The translations under genes were made by a program, and so were the position numbers. Of a stretch of 64,000 bases of DNA, positions 25,186 through 35,504 are shown piece after piece. The notes under the pieces were generated by a model. The model made no database searches. It was not told the origin of the DNA and was given only the letters and a program-made list of their open reading frames with translations. Where the stretch lies: assembly GCA_028023455.1 (NCBI GenBank), contig JAQFVV010006353.1, positions 2,044,001 through 2,108,000 of the forward strand, in the 5' to 3' direction. Within the stretch, counting starts at the first letter, position 1. Each line of letters starts with the position of its first letter. This DNA is from Epiperipatus broadwayi. Its lineage: Eukaryota > Onychophora > Udeonychophora > Euonychophora > Peripatidae.

Positions 25186-26100
25186 ATACTTGTATTTAAT
25201 ATTACATATTCAGCCTGTATTCTGATCATCCTTCCATATAATTAAATGAACATATTAAGGTCATGTGCGTGAGGAGTCAGATTGACTTAAAGGTCAACAT
25301 GGGTATGACAATAGTATTGACATCATCAAGGGCTTTGAGTGTTCCATCTTCAGATTTTTAATGATATGGATGGCTGGAAAGTTTGAGAGTGAAGAAGATT
25401 GAAGCATCCATTAAAGTTTGAAGATTTGCTATCTTAATATAAACTGAGTATTGATTGTATATATATGTGGGGGATAGTGATCTGGACCAACTGATGAGTA
25501 CTGGTTCAGCATGAAATATGTATATTGGAGATCATTTTTTTCACATGTATATAGCCATGTGTATCAGTTGTATAATATGGATTGGGTAGCTGTAGGAGTT
25601 TGAAATTCTGAGTTTAACTCTCTTATAATTACATTGTCTAGTATAAAAATAGGCTTGTATTTAAATATTACATATTTAGCCTGTATTCTGACCATCTGCA
25701 TAATTAAATGGACATATTAAGATCATATGAGTGAAGGATCAGATTGACTTAAAGTCCACATGAGTATTTCAACAATATTAGCATCATCAAGAGCTTTAAA
25801 CATTCAATTTTCAGATTTTCAGTGATATGAATGGTTGAAAGGTATGAACATTTAGAAGATTGAAACCTGTCCATTAAAGTTTGAAGATTTGCTATCTTAA
25901 TATAAACTGAGCACTGATTGTATATGTATATGTGGGAGATGGTGACATGGATCAGCATGAAATATTGGAGATTATTTATATTTTTCACATGGATGTGGTC
26001 ACATGTATCAGTTGTATAAGATGTATTGAATAGCTGTAGGGAATTAGAAAGTCTGAGTTCAAGCTCTTTATAATTACATTGTTTAGTGTAGAAAATATAA
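25186..26100 (+). mobile_element. Hammerhead retrozyme family B, dimer
   Basis: Two head-to-tail units. Equivalent cleavage points are after 25524 and after 25964, so the monomer is 440 nt. Sense order: AGCCTGTATTCTGA, the TCAGATTGACTTAAAG block, TTCAGATTTTCAGTGATATG, TCCATTAAAGTTTGAAGAT, ATAAACTGAGCACTGATTG, ribozyme, then a tRNA-like part with GAGTTCAAGCTC as decayed B box. The first ribozyme is intact; in the second the CTGATGA and part of stem II are deleted. Confidence 0.85.
25478..25534 (+). ncRNA. Type I hammerhead ribozyme, family B, intact core
   Basis: CTGATGA (25491-25497), stem II GTACTG/CAGCAT with GTT loop (one A-C mismatch), GAAA (25513-25516), stem III of three pairs (AUA/UAU) with UG loop, and cleavage triplet ATA (25522-25524). 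Stem I is TTGG/CCAA, then an asymmetric internal loop (A against TGGA), then GATCA/TGATC. This matches the type I layout, with open ends in stem I and a tiny stem III as in known metazoan hammerheads. Self-cleavage is inferred, not shown. Confidence 0.85.
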
Positions 26101-26329
26101 TTGCATTCAAATTATATATATATATATATATATATTAGATGAAATTCTACTAATTTTAATAAACCCACAACAGCATATCAAATATGTAATGCTGATAACA
26201 TAAACCTATCCATGTAACAAACAAATCTATAAACATTACTATAAAAAATTCATAAATCATATACCAAAGAATTAGTTAAATTTGAAATAATATAATTTTC
26301 TTGTGGCTTATGAATAATCACAGTAATGG

Positions 26330-26720
26330 TGACCTAGAGATCCACCACAACTTCTACAGAACAAACTCATGACAAATGTTATTCCTTGGCCAAACACCCT
26401 AAAGTTACCCCATGTTTATTCTCAATCATATGTTGGCATATACCCCAATCTCAGAAAATGTTTTGAACTTAGGTATGAATCTTAGCAATTAAATCATTAT
26501 GTTTTAGTATGCATAACCAGTTTGTTTTTTTGGTTTGGTATATAAAAAATATTATAACAGATTATTAATATTTAAAAATAGATTGTGAGTGTTACAACTC
26601 TGAGGAAGACTATCAAATGGTTGAAATTGTAAGCTAATTGCAAATATGAAAAATAAAGTATTGCATTATATATAGAGGAAATGGTTTCATTATTCATATT
26701 AAAATCCCATTATTAAAAAA
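26330..26720 (+). repeat. Dispersed repeat G, copy 1
   Basis: About 390 bp shared with 28495-28855: AGATCCACCACAACTTCTA, the CCAAACAC block, TTGGCATATACCCCAATC, TTTTGAACT and AAATCATTATGTTTTA. The 3' part has CTCTGAGGAAGACTATC, then GAAATTGTAAGC and ATATGAAAAATAAAGTATTG. The CTGAGGA..GAAA arrangement resembles a Penelope or LINE 3' stem-loop, hammerhead-like but with poor stem II. Confidence 0.6.
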
Positions 26721-26935
26721 CCGAATCTTGAGTCTAAACATTTGCACTGTCTAATTAAGATTAATATTGATGCTTTTCTATCAATACTTTTATCGGCTAT
26801 GACATATTAAGAAAATTTTATGCTGTTCCAACACTTTTCAATAATTGTTAAAGCAGGCAAAACTCACTATACATATGCCACACACAGCAAGCTAGAGTAA
26901 GGCTTGTGCATAAAACCCCCATCTAGTGTCTACTC

Positions 26936-26994
26936 ATCCAATATCCCCAAACTAGTTTCTGGCTTGTGGACTTCGTCAGTGAGGAGCCTTGGAT
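26936..26994 (-). ncRNA. Type I hammerhead ribozyme, family A (GUU site)
   Basis: Minus strand: CTGACGA (position 7 is free in the consensus), AGTCCACAAGCCA, GAAAC, TA loop, GTT as cleavage triplet, then TGGGGA pairing with TCCTCA and TTGGAT pairing with ATCCAA across an internal loop. The catalytic nucleotides are complete. GUU is a permitted but slower site, and stem II has a mismatch. Confidence 0.75.
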
Positions 26995-27565
26995 CTGAGA
27001 GCACTGCATCTAGATCTTAGGATCTAATGCAACCCTCCAGCAACCACCTTTTAACTCCATTTAACTACAAAACTATGAGTCTTAAACTGAAAACACTTTA
27101 ATGTTTCCAATTCAAGCCCATCAGCTTATATAGTTATATGGGTCTGAAACTAATCTGGGGATATTGGATGAGTAGGCACTAGATGGGAATTTTATGCACA
27201 AGCCTTCTGGCATCCATTGATTACTCTATCTTGCTGTGTGTGACATACATATAGTGAGTTTTGCCTGTTTTAACAGCAGTTATACACAAGCATAAGAGAT
27301 GGTTGGTCATGCGATGTTTATTGGCTTAAAACCAATCCTGACTAATAGGATATTGGTGGCTATGGTTATTAAAAAAACCCAAGACTCCAAAATATATGGG
27401 AACTGAACTGGGTTCAGACCATATATCTATATAAGCTGATGGGCATGAATTGGAAACATTAAGGTGTTTTCAGTTTAAGACTCATAGTTTTGTAGTTAAA
27501 TGGAGATAAAAGATGGTTGCTGGAGGGTTGCATTAGATCCTAAGATCTAGATGCAGTGCTCTCAG

Positions 27566-27624
27566 TTCCAAGGCTCCTCACTGATGAAGGCCACAAACCA
27601 GAAACTAGTCTGGGGATATTGGAT
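27566..27624 (+). ncRNA. Type I hammerhead ribozyme, family A, intact core
   Basis: CTGATGA (27581-27587), short stem II GG/CC with a seven-base loop, GAAA (27601-27604), stem III A-U and C-G closed by TA, and cleavage triplet GTC (27608-27610). Stem I: TGGGGA with TCCTCA (one G-U pair), internal loop TA against GGC, then TTGGA with TCCAA. All core bases C3, U4, G5, A6, G8, A9, G12, A13, A14 and A15.1 are present. Best family A copy; the weak stem II is its one defect. Confidence 0.85.
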
Positions 27625-27790
27625 GAGCAGGCACTAGATGGGGATTTTATGCACAAGCCTTCTGGCATCCATTGATTACTCTAGTTTGCTGTGTGTGGCA
27701 TACGTATAGTTTTGCCTGCTTTAACAACAGTTATACACAAGCATAAAAGATGGTGGTCATGTGATGTTTATTGACTTTTCAATTATCATA

Positions 27791-28490
27791 ATCTCTTATG
27801 CATGATATCATTTGTTTAGCCTTTCATTTGTTAAGACTTTATCAATATTAAATTTCTACAATTTAATCTTAAGGGTCTTAAATTCCTACATTCATATCTT
27901 TGACACTATCTATTTTAAATAAACAAAATATAAAATTGGGTTAATGACACCACATTTTTATGATTATAAAATTGGGTTAATGATACCATGTTGTCATGCT
28001 TAATAAAAACACCCAGATGTAGCAACCTTTAGCTGGGTTTAAGATTTCTATTTGGGTTAGAAATGACATAATAATCTCTACCTGAAGAGATGATTAATAA
28101 TCCATCATTAATGTATATATTTAAAGAGAGTACTATTAAAGATATGAATACTGGAATAGGGTGACACTTGTTGATCAAGTTGTAATCCTATATATAATAA
28201 GGTAGTTGTTTTGTTTTTAGATCTAATAAAAGGCAAATTTAAAAAAGCATGGTTGAGTCTAATAAATTTATACTGGCTTTGTACTTCAATTACATACATT
28301 TACATTCCCACATATTATAATCATATCATGTAGATTATAAACCATTTCCATATCAATTTAAAATGCAAAAACATTTAAGATTTATTGGCTGGGCTTTGCA
28401 CCCAATTTCCACTTCCCACTTGCACTGCTTAAAATTATATTTACAATTCAAAATTCCTTTCCTGAAATTATGAGTTTTTTTAAACACTTG
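27791..28490. other. AT-rich non-coding DNA
   Basis: No gene or known repeat. A short local duplication around AAATTGGGTTAATGA.ACCA occurs near 27.93-27.99 kb. Confidence 0.45.
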
Positions 28491-28494
28491 CATC

Positions 28495-28855
28495 TATAGA
28501 TCCACCACAACTTCTATGTAACAAATGTTATTCCATAGCCAAACACACTAAATTCACCCCATACTTATTCTCAGTCATATAATGGCATATCCCCTAATCC
28601 CAAAAAAATGTTTTGAACTCAGATCTACATTTTTGCAATTAAATCATTAGGTTTTAATATATATAATCAATTTATTTTGATTTGTTTGGTATATAAAATT
28701 ATCATATTAAAATATTTATATATAGAATATATCATTTTACAGATCTGAAGAAGACCATTGAACAGTCGAAATTATAAGCTATTTGCAAATATGAAAAATA
28801 GAATATTGCATTATATAAAATAACACAGGGGAAGTGATTTCATTATTTATATCCC
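28495..28855 (+). repeat. Dispersed repeat G, copy 2
   Basis: Same order of blocks as 26330-26720. Its 3' stem-loop is slightly better kept: CTGAAGA, GAC..GTC, GAAATTATAAGC. It ends ATATTGCATTATATAAAATA. Located 2.1 kb from copy 1, with the family A complex between. Confidence 0.6.
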
Positions 28856-29099
28856 TTTATTAAAGAAACTAAAATCCTGATTTCTAAAGCCTAAATATTT
28901 GGACTTCCTATTTAGGATTAATCTTGGTGCTTTTTTTATCAATACTTTTATCAATTATGATGAGTCTCTTCCATTGTGATGCTTCATGGTCTTTTTGTGA
29001 TAGAGATGGAAAAAGTTGTCAATCATTTTCTGTTTCCATGTACTTTAGTAAAAAATTGCAACAACATTATATTATTTCTAGATTCACACGTTAATTAAT

Positions 29100-30430
29100 A
29101 ATCATATGGTATTATTGCTTGAAGGTTCGTAAAAAGTTCTAGTCCACAAAGGGTCAGCACTGGTATCAATACAGGACTACAAACTCCAGTCTGACTCATT
29201 CCACTGCACCAAACCACAAAGAGTACTTGTTATTTAACAAAATTATCAATCATTATTTATTAATAAAATAAATAAAGAATCAAATGACTTTATTACTTAG
29301 CCGTTTATAGACGTTTGAATGCTGGTAAGTGCCGGAAGCGAAATTGATAGAAGAACTTAAAACTCTGGAATATGAGGCTATATGACTGTAATAAACCATA
29401 TGGAATACTTATTAGCAAATAAAATTATCAATCATTATTTATTAAGGAATTAATAACCAAGTGGCTTTTTGTTCGGCAATTTATCAAACGCTTGAGTGCC
29501 AAAGATTCCAGAGCTGGAATCAATCTGAGGATCTTAAGCTCCTGGATCTGACCCTCTTCCACTGAACCAAACCATACAGAATACATATCAGTTTATAAAA
29601 TTATTGATCATTATTTATTAATAAAATAAATAAAGTATCAAATAACTTTATTGCTTAGCCGTTTATAAGACGTTTGAATGTCGGAAACGCCAAAACTAGA
29701 ATTGATAGAAAGATCTTAAAACTCTGGAATCTGAGGCTATATCACTGCAGTAAACCATATAGAATTCTTATTAGCCAATGAAATTATCAATCATTATTTA
29801 TTAATAAAATAAATAAGTAATCAAACGGCTTTATTGCTTGGCAATTTATCAGACGTTTGAGTACCGAAGATTCCAGAACTGGAATCAATTTGAATACCTT
29901 AAGCTCCAGGGTCTGATACTCTTCCACTGCACCAAACCATATAGAATACATATCAATTAATAAAATTATAGATCATTATTTCTCAATAAAATAAATAAAG
30001 TATCAAACGATTTTATTGCTTAGCCGTTTATAAGACGTTTGAATGTCGGAAGTGCCAAAACTGGAATTGATAGAAGGATCTTAAAACTCTGGAGTCTGAT
30101 GCTATACCACTTATTAATCAATAAAATTATCAATCATTATTTATTAATAGAGTAAACAAATAATCAGATGGCATTGTTGCTTGGGTCTTTATAAGACATC
30201 TGAATGTAGAAATACCAAAAATGGAATTGATCTGAAGATTTACATTCCAGGGCCCGACATTCTACCACTGCACTAAACCATATACAGCGAGTAATTGAAT
30301 GATTTTATTATTCAAGAATGCTGAAAGAGCCAGCACTGGAATCGATACAAGAACTTCACAGCCCAGAATTTGGTTCTCTACTACTGCATTGAACTATGTT
30401 AGTGACATACTTATTGATTAATGCAGGTAA
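29100..30430 (-). repeat. Tandem array of ~180 bp tRNA-derived units with alternating subtypes
   Basis: Units are spaced about 180 bp (AAACCATA landmarks near 29212, 29393, 29567, 29752, 29934). Read on the minus strand each has an A-box-like GCAGTGGTAGAGTGTC and a B-box-like CAGATCGATTCCAG about 45 bp later, so the unit derives from a tRNA or tRNA-SINE. Two subtypes alternate: CCGTTTATA.GACGTTTGAA near 29301, 29661 and 30023, and CAATTTATCA.ACG.TTGAG near 29480 and 29843. This makes a dimeric higher-order period of about 361 bp. The last units (after 30.11 kb) are shorter and diverged. A solitary related unit lies at 41.99-42.16 kb. Confidence 0.8.
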
Positions 30431-30499
30431 AAAGCTCCAAATATTCGTAATAATATCTAACCTACAGACTATATATATATATATATACCTGTACCAACA

Positions 30500-30870
30500 A
30501 TGTAATATATAGCGTATATTCAGCTCAGACTTTCACACGACCCGCAACTCTCCACACTATCTCATACCACTGATACACTTGACCACATATATGTGCAAAA
30601 GATAAATAATCCAATATACGTATTTCGTGCTAAACCAGCCCTCTTCAGTTGGTCCAGATTATCAACTCTACACACACATATATATATAATAAGTGCTCAG
30701 ATTTATACTAAGATAGTAAATCTTCTTACTTTAACGGACAGGCTTCAATCCAAGACAATCCTCCAACTCTTCAGCCATCTATCCTATTGAAAAATCTGAT
30801 GATGGAACGTTCGAAGTCCACACCGATGCCGACATTCTCGTCACACTGTCCTAATGTTCACCATGTTTAC
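30500..30870 (-). mobile_element. Hammerhead retrozyme family B, single unit
   Basis: Minus-strand unit with decayed B-box region (CTCAGACTTTCACACGACCC on plus), ribozyme, TGAGCAC..ATTATATAT block, CTTTAACGGACAGGCTTCAA and GATGATGGAACGTTCGAAG blocks. It contains more CpG than most copies. Confidence 0.8.
30605..30664 (-). ncRNA. Type I hammerhead ribozyme, family B
   Basis: Minus strand: CTGAAGA (position 7 varies freely), stem II GGGCTG/TAGCAC with GTT loop (one mismatch), GAAA, stem III UA..UAU with CG, cleavage triplet ATA. Stem I TTGG/CCAA continues as ATTAT/ATAAT after a bulge. Core complete. Confidence 0.78.
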
Positions 30871-32094
30871 ACTGTGCGTACAAAAACATCGATTTAATTT
30901 GCATCCTTCCCACCTTAAGCTTCAATCGCTTTTTACTTATAAAATTAAACTGACGGTCAAACCTTAGTCCCTTCCAGATACTTACGTGGCCATCTGGAAA
31001 CTTTTTTCCAAAACCTGGAAATTTATATATGAAGACTATCGTCTAATCTGTTCATTTATGCATTCTTACATGTGAGATGGATGGATGAAATAAGAAAGGG
31101 TGTGGGGGGGGGGTGGAGAAAAGAAAAAAAAGGGGAGAAGGAGAAAGGGAAAGGGAACTGTTAATGTATTTTTGAAATATTGATAACTAATCTTTCTTTA
31201 ATGTTTTTTTTAAACAAAAATAAAATTTTCACCCCCACAATTTGTATACGTAAATATTTTTTTTTTTAAAATTTATATTATATATATAAAAAAATAAAAA
31301 TGCATTTTTATCTTGTAACTGACAAAATGTTTATTCGTTATAATTTTTTACTTCAACAATGTAACAGTATTCAAGTGCACATGTTTTACTCTATATATTT
31401 TTTTTGTATTGATAAAATTTACTTAAAATAAAATGGGAATAAAAACGTAAATAAATTGAAAGGTTTAAAAAAAATATAACAAAATGTTTAATATATAAAA
31501 TGTACAAAAATAATTTTTTAATAGTTATTATTTAATAATTAGATTATAATAGGAACCTTTTGCCAAATCAACTGAGGCATTAAAACTATAGTAGTAATAA
31601 CAGTGCAATAAGAACAAAGTATTAAAATATTGAATATTGATCTATGTAAATGTGAGCAAATACAAATTATGAATCAAAAAGTTAATAACTGCCACTGTAT
31701 GATTCCAGCAACAGAATTGAAGAATTTAGCAGAGCGAATGGTGAATCTCATTTAGGTTGGTATCTCTCTTTTTTATAATATTTTAATAGTTAAGTTGTCA
31801 AAAAAAATTGTTACATTTTCATTTACCATTGTCAAACTCCCTCCACTCACAATTTTGACGCCATCCATTTCAGATAAATACATTAATGATTATTATTAAT
31901 CATTTTCCAAACTAGAGATTATCTCTAGCACAGATTTCGAAATAAACCTCAGTTAAAGATTAATATATCTGATTTTTTTTTTTTTTAAAAATTTACACAC
32001 ACGGAGTTATTCACCTTTCTCCGTCCCGTATGCAATATTTTTAAAGAGATAATAAACACATCCACACTTCCCCATTCTTTTCAAATTCATACAA
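30871..32094. other. AT-rich non-coding DNA
   Basis: A G-rich/A-rich patch (GTGTGGGGGGGGGTGGAG) lies near 31.10 kb. An ~88 bp direct repeat (CATTTACCATTGTCA...CCATCCATTTCAGATAAATA) is at 31811-31898 and again at 32226-32313, flanking the family B fragment between them. Confidence 0.5.
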
Positions 32095-32195
32095 ATAAAG
32101 ATATAATAAAAGACAAATGATCCCCAAGATGCATTTCGTGCTGAACCAGCACTCATCAGTTGGCCCAGGTCACAATCTCTCATATATATTTTTAT
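32095..32195 (-). mobile_element. Family B fragment holding only the ribozyme region
   Basis: About 100 bp consisting of the ribozyme and its immediate flanks, without the rest of the unit. Isolated hammerheads of this kind are expected from short insertions or partial copies. Confidence 0.7.
32119..32172 (-). ncRNA. Type I hammerhead ribozyme, family B, best stem II
   Basis: Minus strand: CTGATGA, perfect six-pair stem II GTGCTG/CAGCAC with GTT loop, GAAA, stem III A-U and U-A closed by GC, cleavage triplet ATC, then TTGG pairing with CCAA and GATCA pairing with TGACC (one mismatch). AUC is a good cleavage site. This is the copy most likely to be active in the window. Confidence 0.85.
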
Positions 32196-32329
32196 TATAT
32201 GCAAAGTATTTATCTAGGATAAAGTGTTACATTTTCATTTACCATTGTCAGATTTCCTCCACTAACAACTTTGACGCCATCCATTTCAGATAAATACACT
32301 AATAATTATTACTAATTTATCTTCAAAAA

Positions 32330-32650
32330 AAAATTCTATGCTCTAAGAGTGTTACCTTAAAATTCAATATTCAAGAATCTAAAAGTGTGAGTTTGACTCC
32401 TATGCTAACATTACTACTGGTGAAGCCAGCAACACCCGAGGAAGAGTGGAGAATACCACCACGGAGAATACCACCACTCGAAACATTGTGTAGTCTACTA
32501 ACCTGTGTTTTCTAGTTGTATGTTCATATTTAACAGATGTTTGTATTTGAAAAGTTTAAATAAAGTTTAAAATTTTTTAGACATGCAACGTTTAATGATA
32601 GATGATGGAAATAGGCCAACATATTATTATTATAAACATGTGTAAATTAA
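32330..32650 (+). mobile_element. tRNA-headed SINE (family C)
   Basis: Starts with CTCTAAGAGTGTTACCTTAA (A-box region) and GTGAGTTTGACTCC (B box). The body follows: GAGTGG...CCACTC stem with GAAACATTGTGTAG after it, then the TTGAAAAGTTTAAATAAAG 3' part. A short internal duplication (GGAGAATACCACCAC) lies in the stem-loop. Confidence 0.7.
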
Positions 32651-32689
32651 TAAATTATTCACTAAAAATGTATTATTTGTAATTCCCTT

Positions 32690-33215
32690 AAGGGTCATGT
32701 GAAAGTCTGAGTTCAAACCCTCTATAACATTGGACTGCAAGTATGAAAAAGCCTTTACTTTAGAAAACAAATTATATATTAAAATATAATGTTGTGAGGT
32801 TTCCCCATCCCTCGTATATGTATGTAAATGGATTATGTCCTATGCATGAGGGGTCATAGTGACTTATGGTCAATGTGGGTAGGATGAGAAGTTGGCCCCA
32901 ATGGGGTTTTTGTGTTTTTCCCCAAAAAATTTTTAAAAAAAAAGAGAAAGAGAGATGTTGGGGTGTGCTTGAAGCCTGTCCATTAAAGTATGAAGATTGG
33001 CTATCTTAATATAAACTGAGCATTGATTGTATATATATGTGTGGAGATGATAATCTGGACCAACTGACGAGTGCTGATTTAGCACAAAATACCTATATTG
33101 GTGATTAATTATCTTTTCAACATGCGTGTGATCAAGTGTGTCAGCAGTATGAGATAGCATGGATAGTTAAGGGTCGTGTGAAAGTCTGAGTTCAAACCCC
33201 TATATAATAATTGTG
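32690..33215 (+). mobile_element. Hammerhead retrozyme family B, one unit plus
   Basis: Two B-box segments (GAGTTCAAACCCTCTATAA near 32.71 kb and GAGTTCAAACCCCTATATA near 33.19 kb) are 476 bp apart, so this is a unit bounded on both sides by the same region. The ribozyme at about 33050-33112 has CTGACGA and a good stem II (GTGCTG/TAGCAC), but G12 is changed (AAAA for GAAA) and it should not cleave. An A-box-like TAGTTAAGGG precedes the second B box. Confidence 0.8.
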
Positions 33216-34001
33216 AAAATAAATACTTAGATTGTAATTATTATCAATTGAGCTTATATGGATGAAAAATAGATATCAGATGATTTTTTAGAATCTGTGT
33301 ATTTTAGCATAGAGCATTTAAATTGATTGCCTCTTTAATTTTTCTCTTTCTATGATGGCTTTATGTTATATTCATATGTGATCCCGTATTGAATTTAAAC
33401 TTAAAATTACAAGATTTTTCATCAAAGAAAACTGTGTGTCTCATTGTTTATAGCATTTTTGTATAGTTTTAAAGTAGCTGACATTTATTTAGCCTTTTTT
33501 TTTTTTTTAAAAAAAAAAGAATATCTTGATTCATCTAAGCATTGTTTTTTGCATCCATATATAATTTGATAATAATATTACCTTTTTTTATGTATATATA
33601 GCACTTTTAGAATATACACACTTCAAATAGTCAAATTTTAATCTTAAAAAACTAATCCATAATTTTGTCTTTTTTAAGAAATTTAAAATAATCAATCTTA
33701 AACAAAATTGAAATAGACAACTAAAAAAATAAATAAATTGAATACATCTAACCACGCTTTGTTCCTTATTTGAACCTTATTAAGATGTTTCCCTTTTTAT
33801 AATCACATGTCTATTGTACAGCAACTCCACCTAATGGACATTATTTATGTTATACTACATTTAACATAATTTGTAATATATATATGAATAAACATTATAA
33901 TTCTTTTTTTATATATTTAGAAAACAATCTACAAAAGTAATATTTTCATTATAATTTTAAAGTTTCCAATAATTCGACAATGCACATTTAAGCTTTGAAA
34001 G
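33216..34001. other. AT-rich non-coding DNA
   Basis: Nothing recognised apart from T/A runs near 33.50 kb. Confidence 0.5.
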
Positions 34002-34118
34002 GTTTTTTTTTTTTTTTCATATGTCATAGCACCGGCCGGAACGCGAACCCACAACCGCCTGCAACCAACTACTTGCTTGCAAGGCGGCCGCGATGACCTC
34101 TCGGCTAACACGCTTGAC
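34002..34118 (-). mobile_element. tRNA-derived SINE (family D) with 12 bp target duplication
   Basis: Full-length minus-strand copy: head TTAGCCGAGAGGTCATC, B box GTGGGTTCGCGTTCC, tail GTGCTATGACATATG, A tail. It is flanked by a perfect direct repeat AGCTTTGAAAGG at 33991-34002 and 34119-34130, the mark of LINE-type target-primed insertion. The duplication has no mismatch and the B box is canonical, so the insertion is fairly recent. A short frame across it is spurious. Confidence 0.92.
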
Positions 34119-34130
34119 AGCTTTGAAAGG

Positions 34131-35504
34131 ATTTAACTTAAAAAGTGATAAGCTAACATCGAATGTAGAAGAAGCATTTAAACAGAAACTGGAAGTGGAG
34201 AATTATTATATTAATATGGGTTATAAAAGGAGATATTTAAAAGATTTTCAGTAATAAATATACTAATAGTATAAGAGATAATACTTTTAAGACAGGCTAT
34301 AACCTGTAGCAAATGCGCCTTGAAATTTATAATAGTCAAGCAATATCTTTATTTTGCTGATAGAAGGACCTCTCAAACCACCACACAAGATAGCGTATTT
34401 TTATAAAGATAAGACACATTTGATACAGACTATAGCCTGACTTAAAAGTATTTACATATACTTCCTGTGTGCTTAATAAATAATTATAACTCTATAAGAG
34501 ATAATGTAAAGCCTGCATGTAAAAAAAGAAAGTGGAGGTTCAATCCTACATTCAGTAAGTGTAAATAAGACATTGATAAAAAAGAAGTTACATGATTATA
34601 TTAAAATAGACTGAAAAATAATAGATCTTTAAGGAAATGGATTTGTAGTGCAAAAAAGATAAATAATGTTAAATATAGGTAGGGTTACTTTATAAAATTA
34701 ATTGCGACCACTGCAATAGGATATTGTATATTTAGATTAGACAGAAAAGACTGACATAGAAAGAGTTACCATGATAGGGCAATTGATAGAAAAAATATAA
34801 AATCGGGACCATATATGTATTTTTTGGATACTGATCATAAAATGAATTGAGAAAAAAATATTCAGGTAATAAAATACATTGAACATTACAAAGAAAGAAA
34901 ATCGTATAAAAGTTAATACATTCAATAAAATTTAAATAAATGTGTAAACATGGTTAAAGTCCCTGTACAATTAGGAGGAAAATAACCATTATTGGATTAT
35001 TAGAAACTTTAGAATTATAATTAAAATATTATTTTTGGAGATTGTTTTATAAATATATAAATTTAGTATATGCATTTTACTAATTATGTTTATTATAGTA
35101 TAATGTAAATAATGTCTACTAGGTGGAATTTTTACAGATTAGTTGGTCATGTGATTACAAAAGAGAAAACATCTTGATAAAGTTCCAATAAGAAATGAAA
35201 GCATGGTTAGATGTATAAATACATTTTTATTTATTTTTAGTTGTTTATATAAAATAAGTATTTATTTTAATAAATTTAAATTGAATATTACTTAGAAGTG
35301 GCATGGATATTTATTTTTATTATTCTCACTTCATTTGATGTTTTAAGATTTAGTATTAAATTCATTTAATCTATGTAGATTTTCTTCTTGCATATCCTAC
35401 ATTTTTGAATTCTTAAAAGAATGGTTTGGACTCATTCAATTAGTAATGATTACAATATAAATAATAAAAAGTACTTGAGTATAAGTTATTATAATTTAAA
35501 AAAT
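34131..35504. other. AT-rich non-coding DNA
   Basis: No identifiable gene. A weak coding-like stretch (VEEAFKQKLEVEN) near 34.16-34.21 kb could be a LINE scrap but has no family motif. Confidence 0.4.

Larger units (their letters stand above)
26850..27790. mobile_element. Hammerhead repeat family A: inverted plus tandem complex
   Basis: A minus-strand unit (about 26850-27140) is followed by a plus-strand half ribozyme (27143-27168) and a full plus-strand unit ending at a complete ribozyme (27566-27624). Cleavage-point spacing from 27155 to 27610 gives a 455 nt monomer. The arms around the first junction pair (for example CAAGCCCATCAGCTTATAT with the complement near 27431-27465). Unit blocks in sense order: ribozyme 3' half, CTTCTGGCATCCATTGATTA, TTTTGCCTG.TTTAACA, GGTCATG.GATGTTTATTG, AAACCAATCCTGACTA, AACTGAACTGGGTTCAGA, GTTGCTGGAGGGTTGCATTA, ribozyme. 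Confidence 0.85.

Noticed and set aside
29820-29870. Hairpin with CTGATAA...AAAG in the tRNA-derived array
   Set aside because: The outer arms pair with each other, which makes a plain hairpin rather than a three-way junction; core bases are also wrong.
29100-30430. Possible CRISPR-like regular array
   Set aside because: Units are ~180 bp, diverged, tRNA-derived and in a eukaryotic context; there are no short identical repeats with unique spacers.
30788-30812. CTGATGATGGAACGTTCGAAG on the opposite strand within a family B unit
   Set aside because: The GAAC/GTTC stem would have no loop and GAAA is GAAG; conserved only because it lies in the repeat.
33929-34111. 60-codon minus-strand frame
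   Set aside because: It is a translation of the tRNA-derived SINE and flanking DNA.
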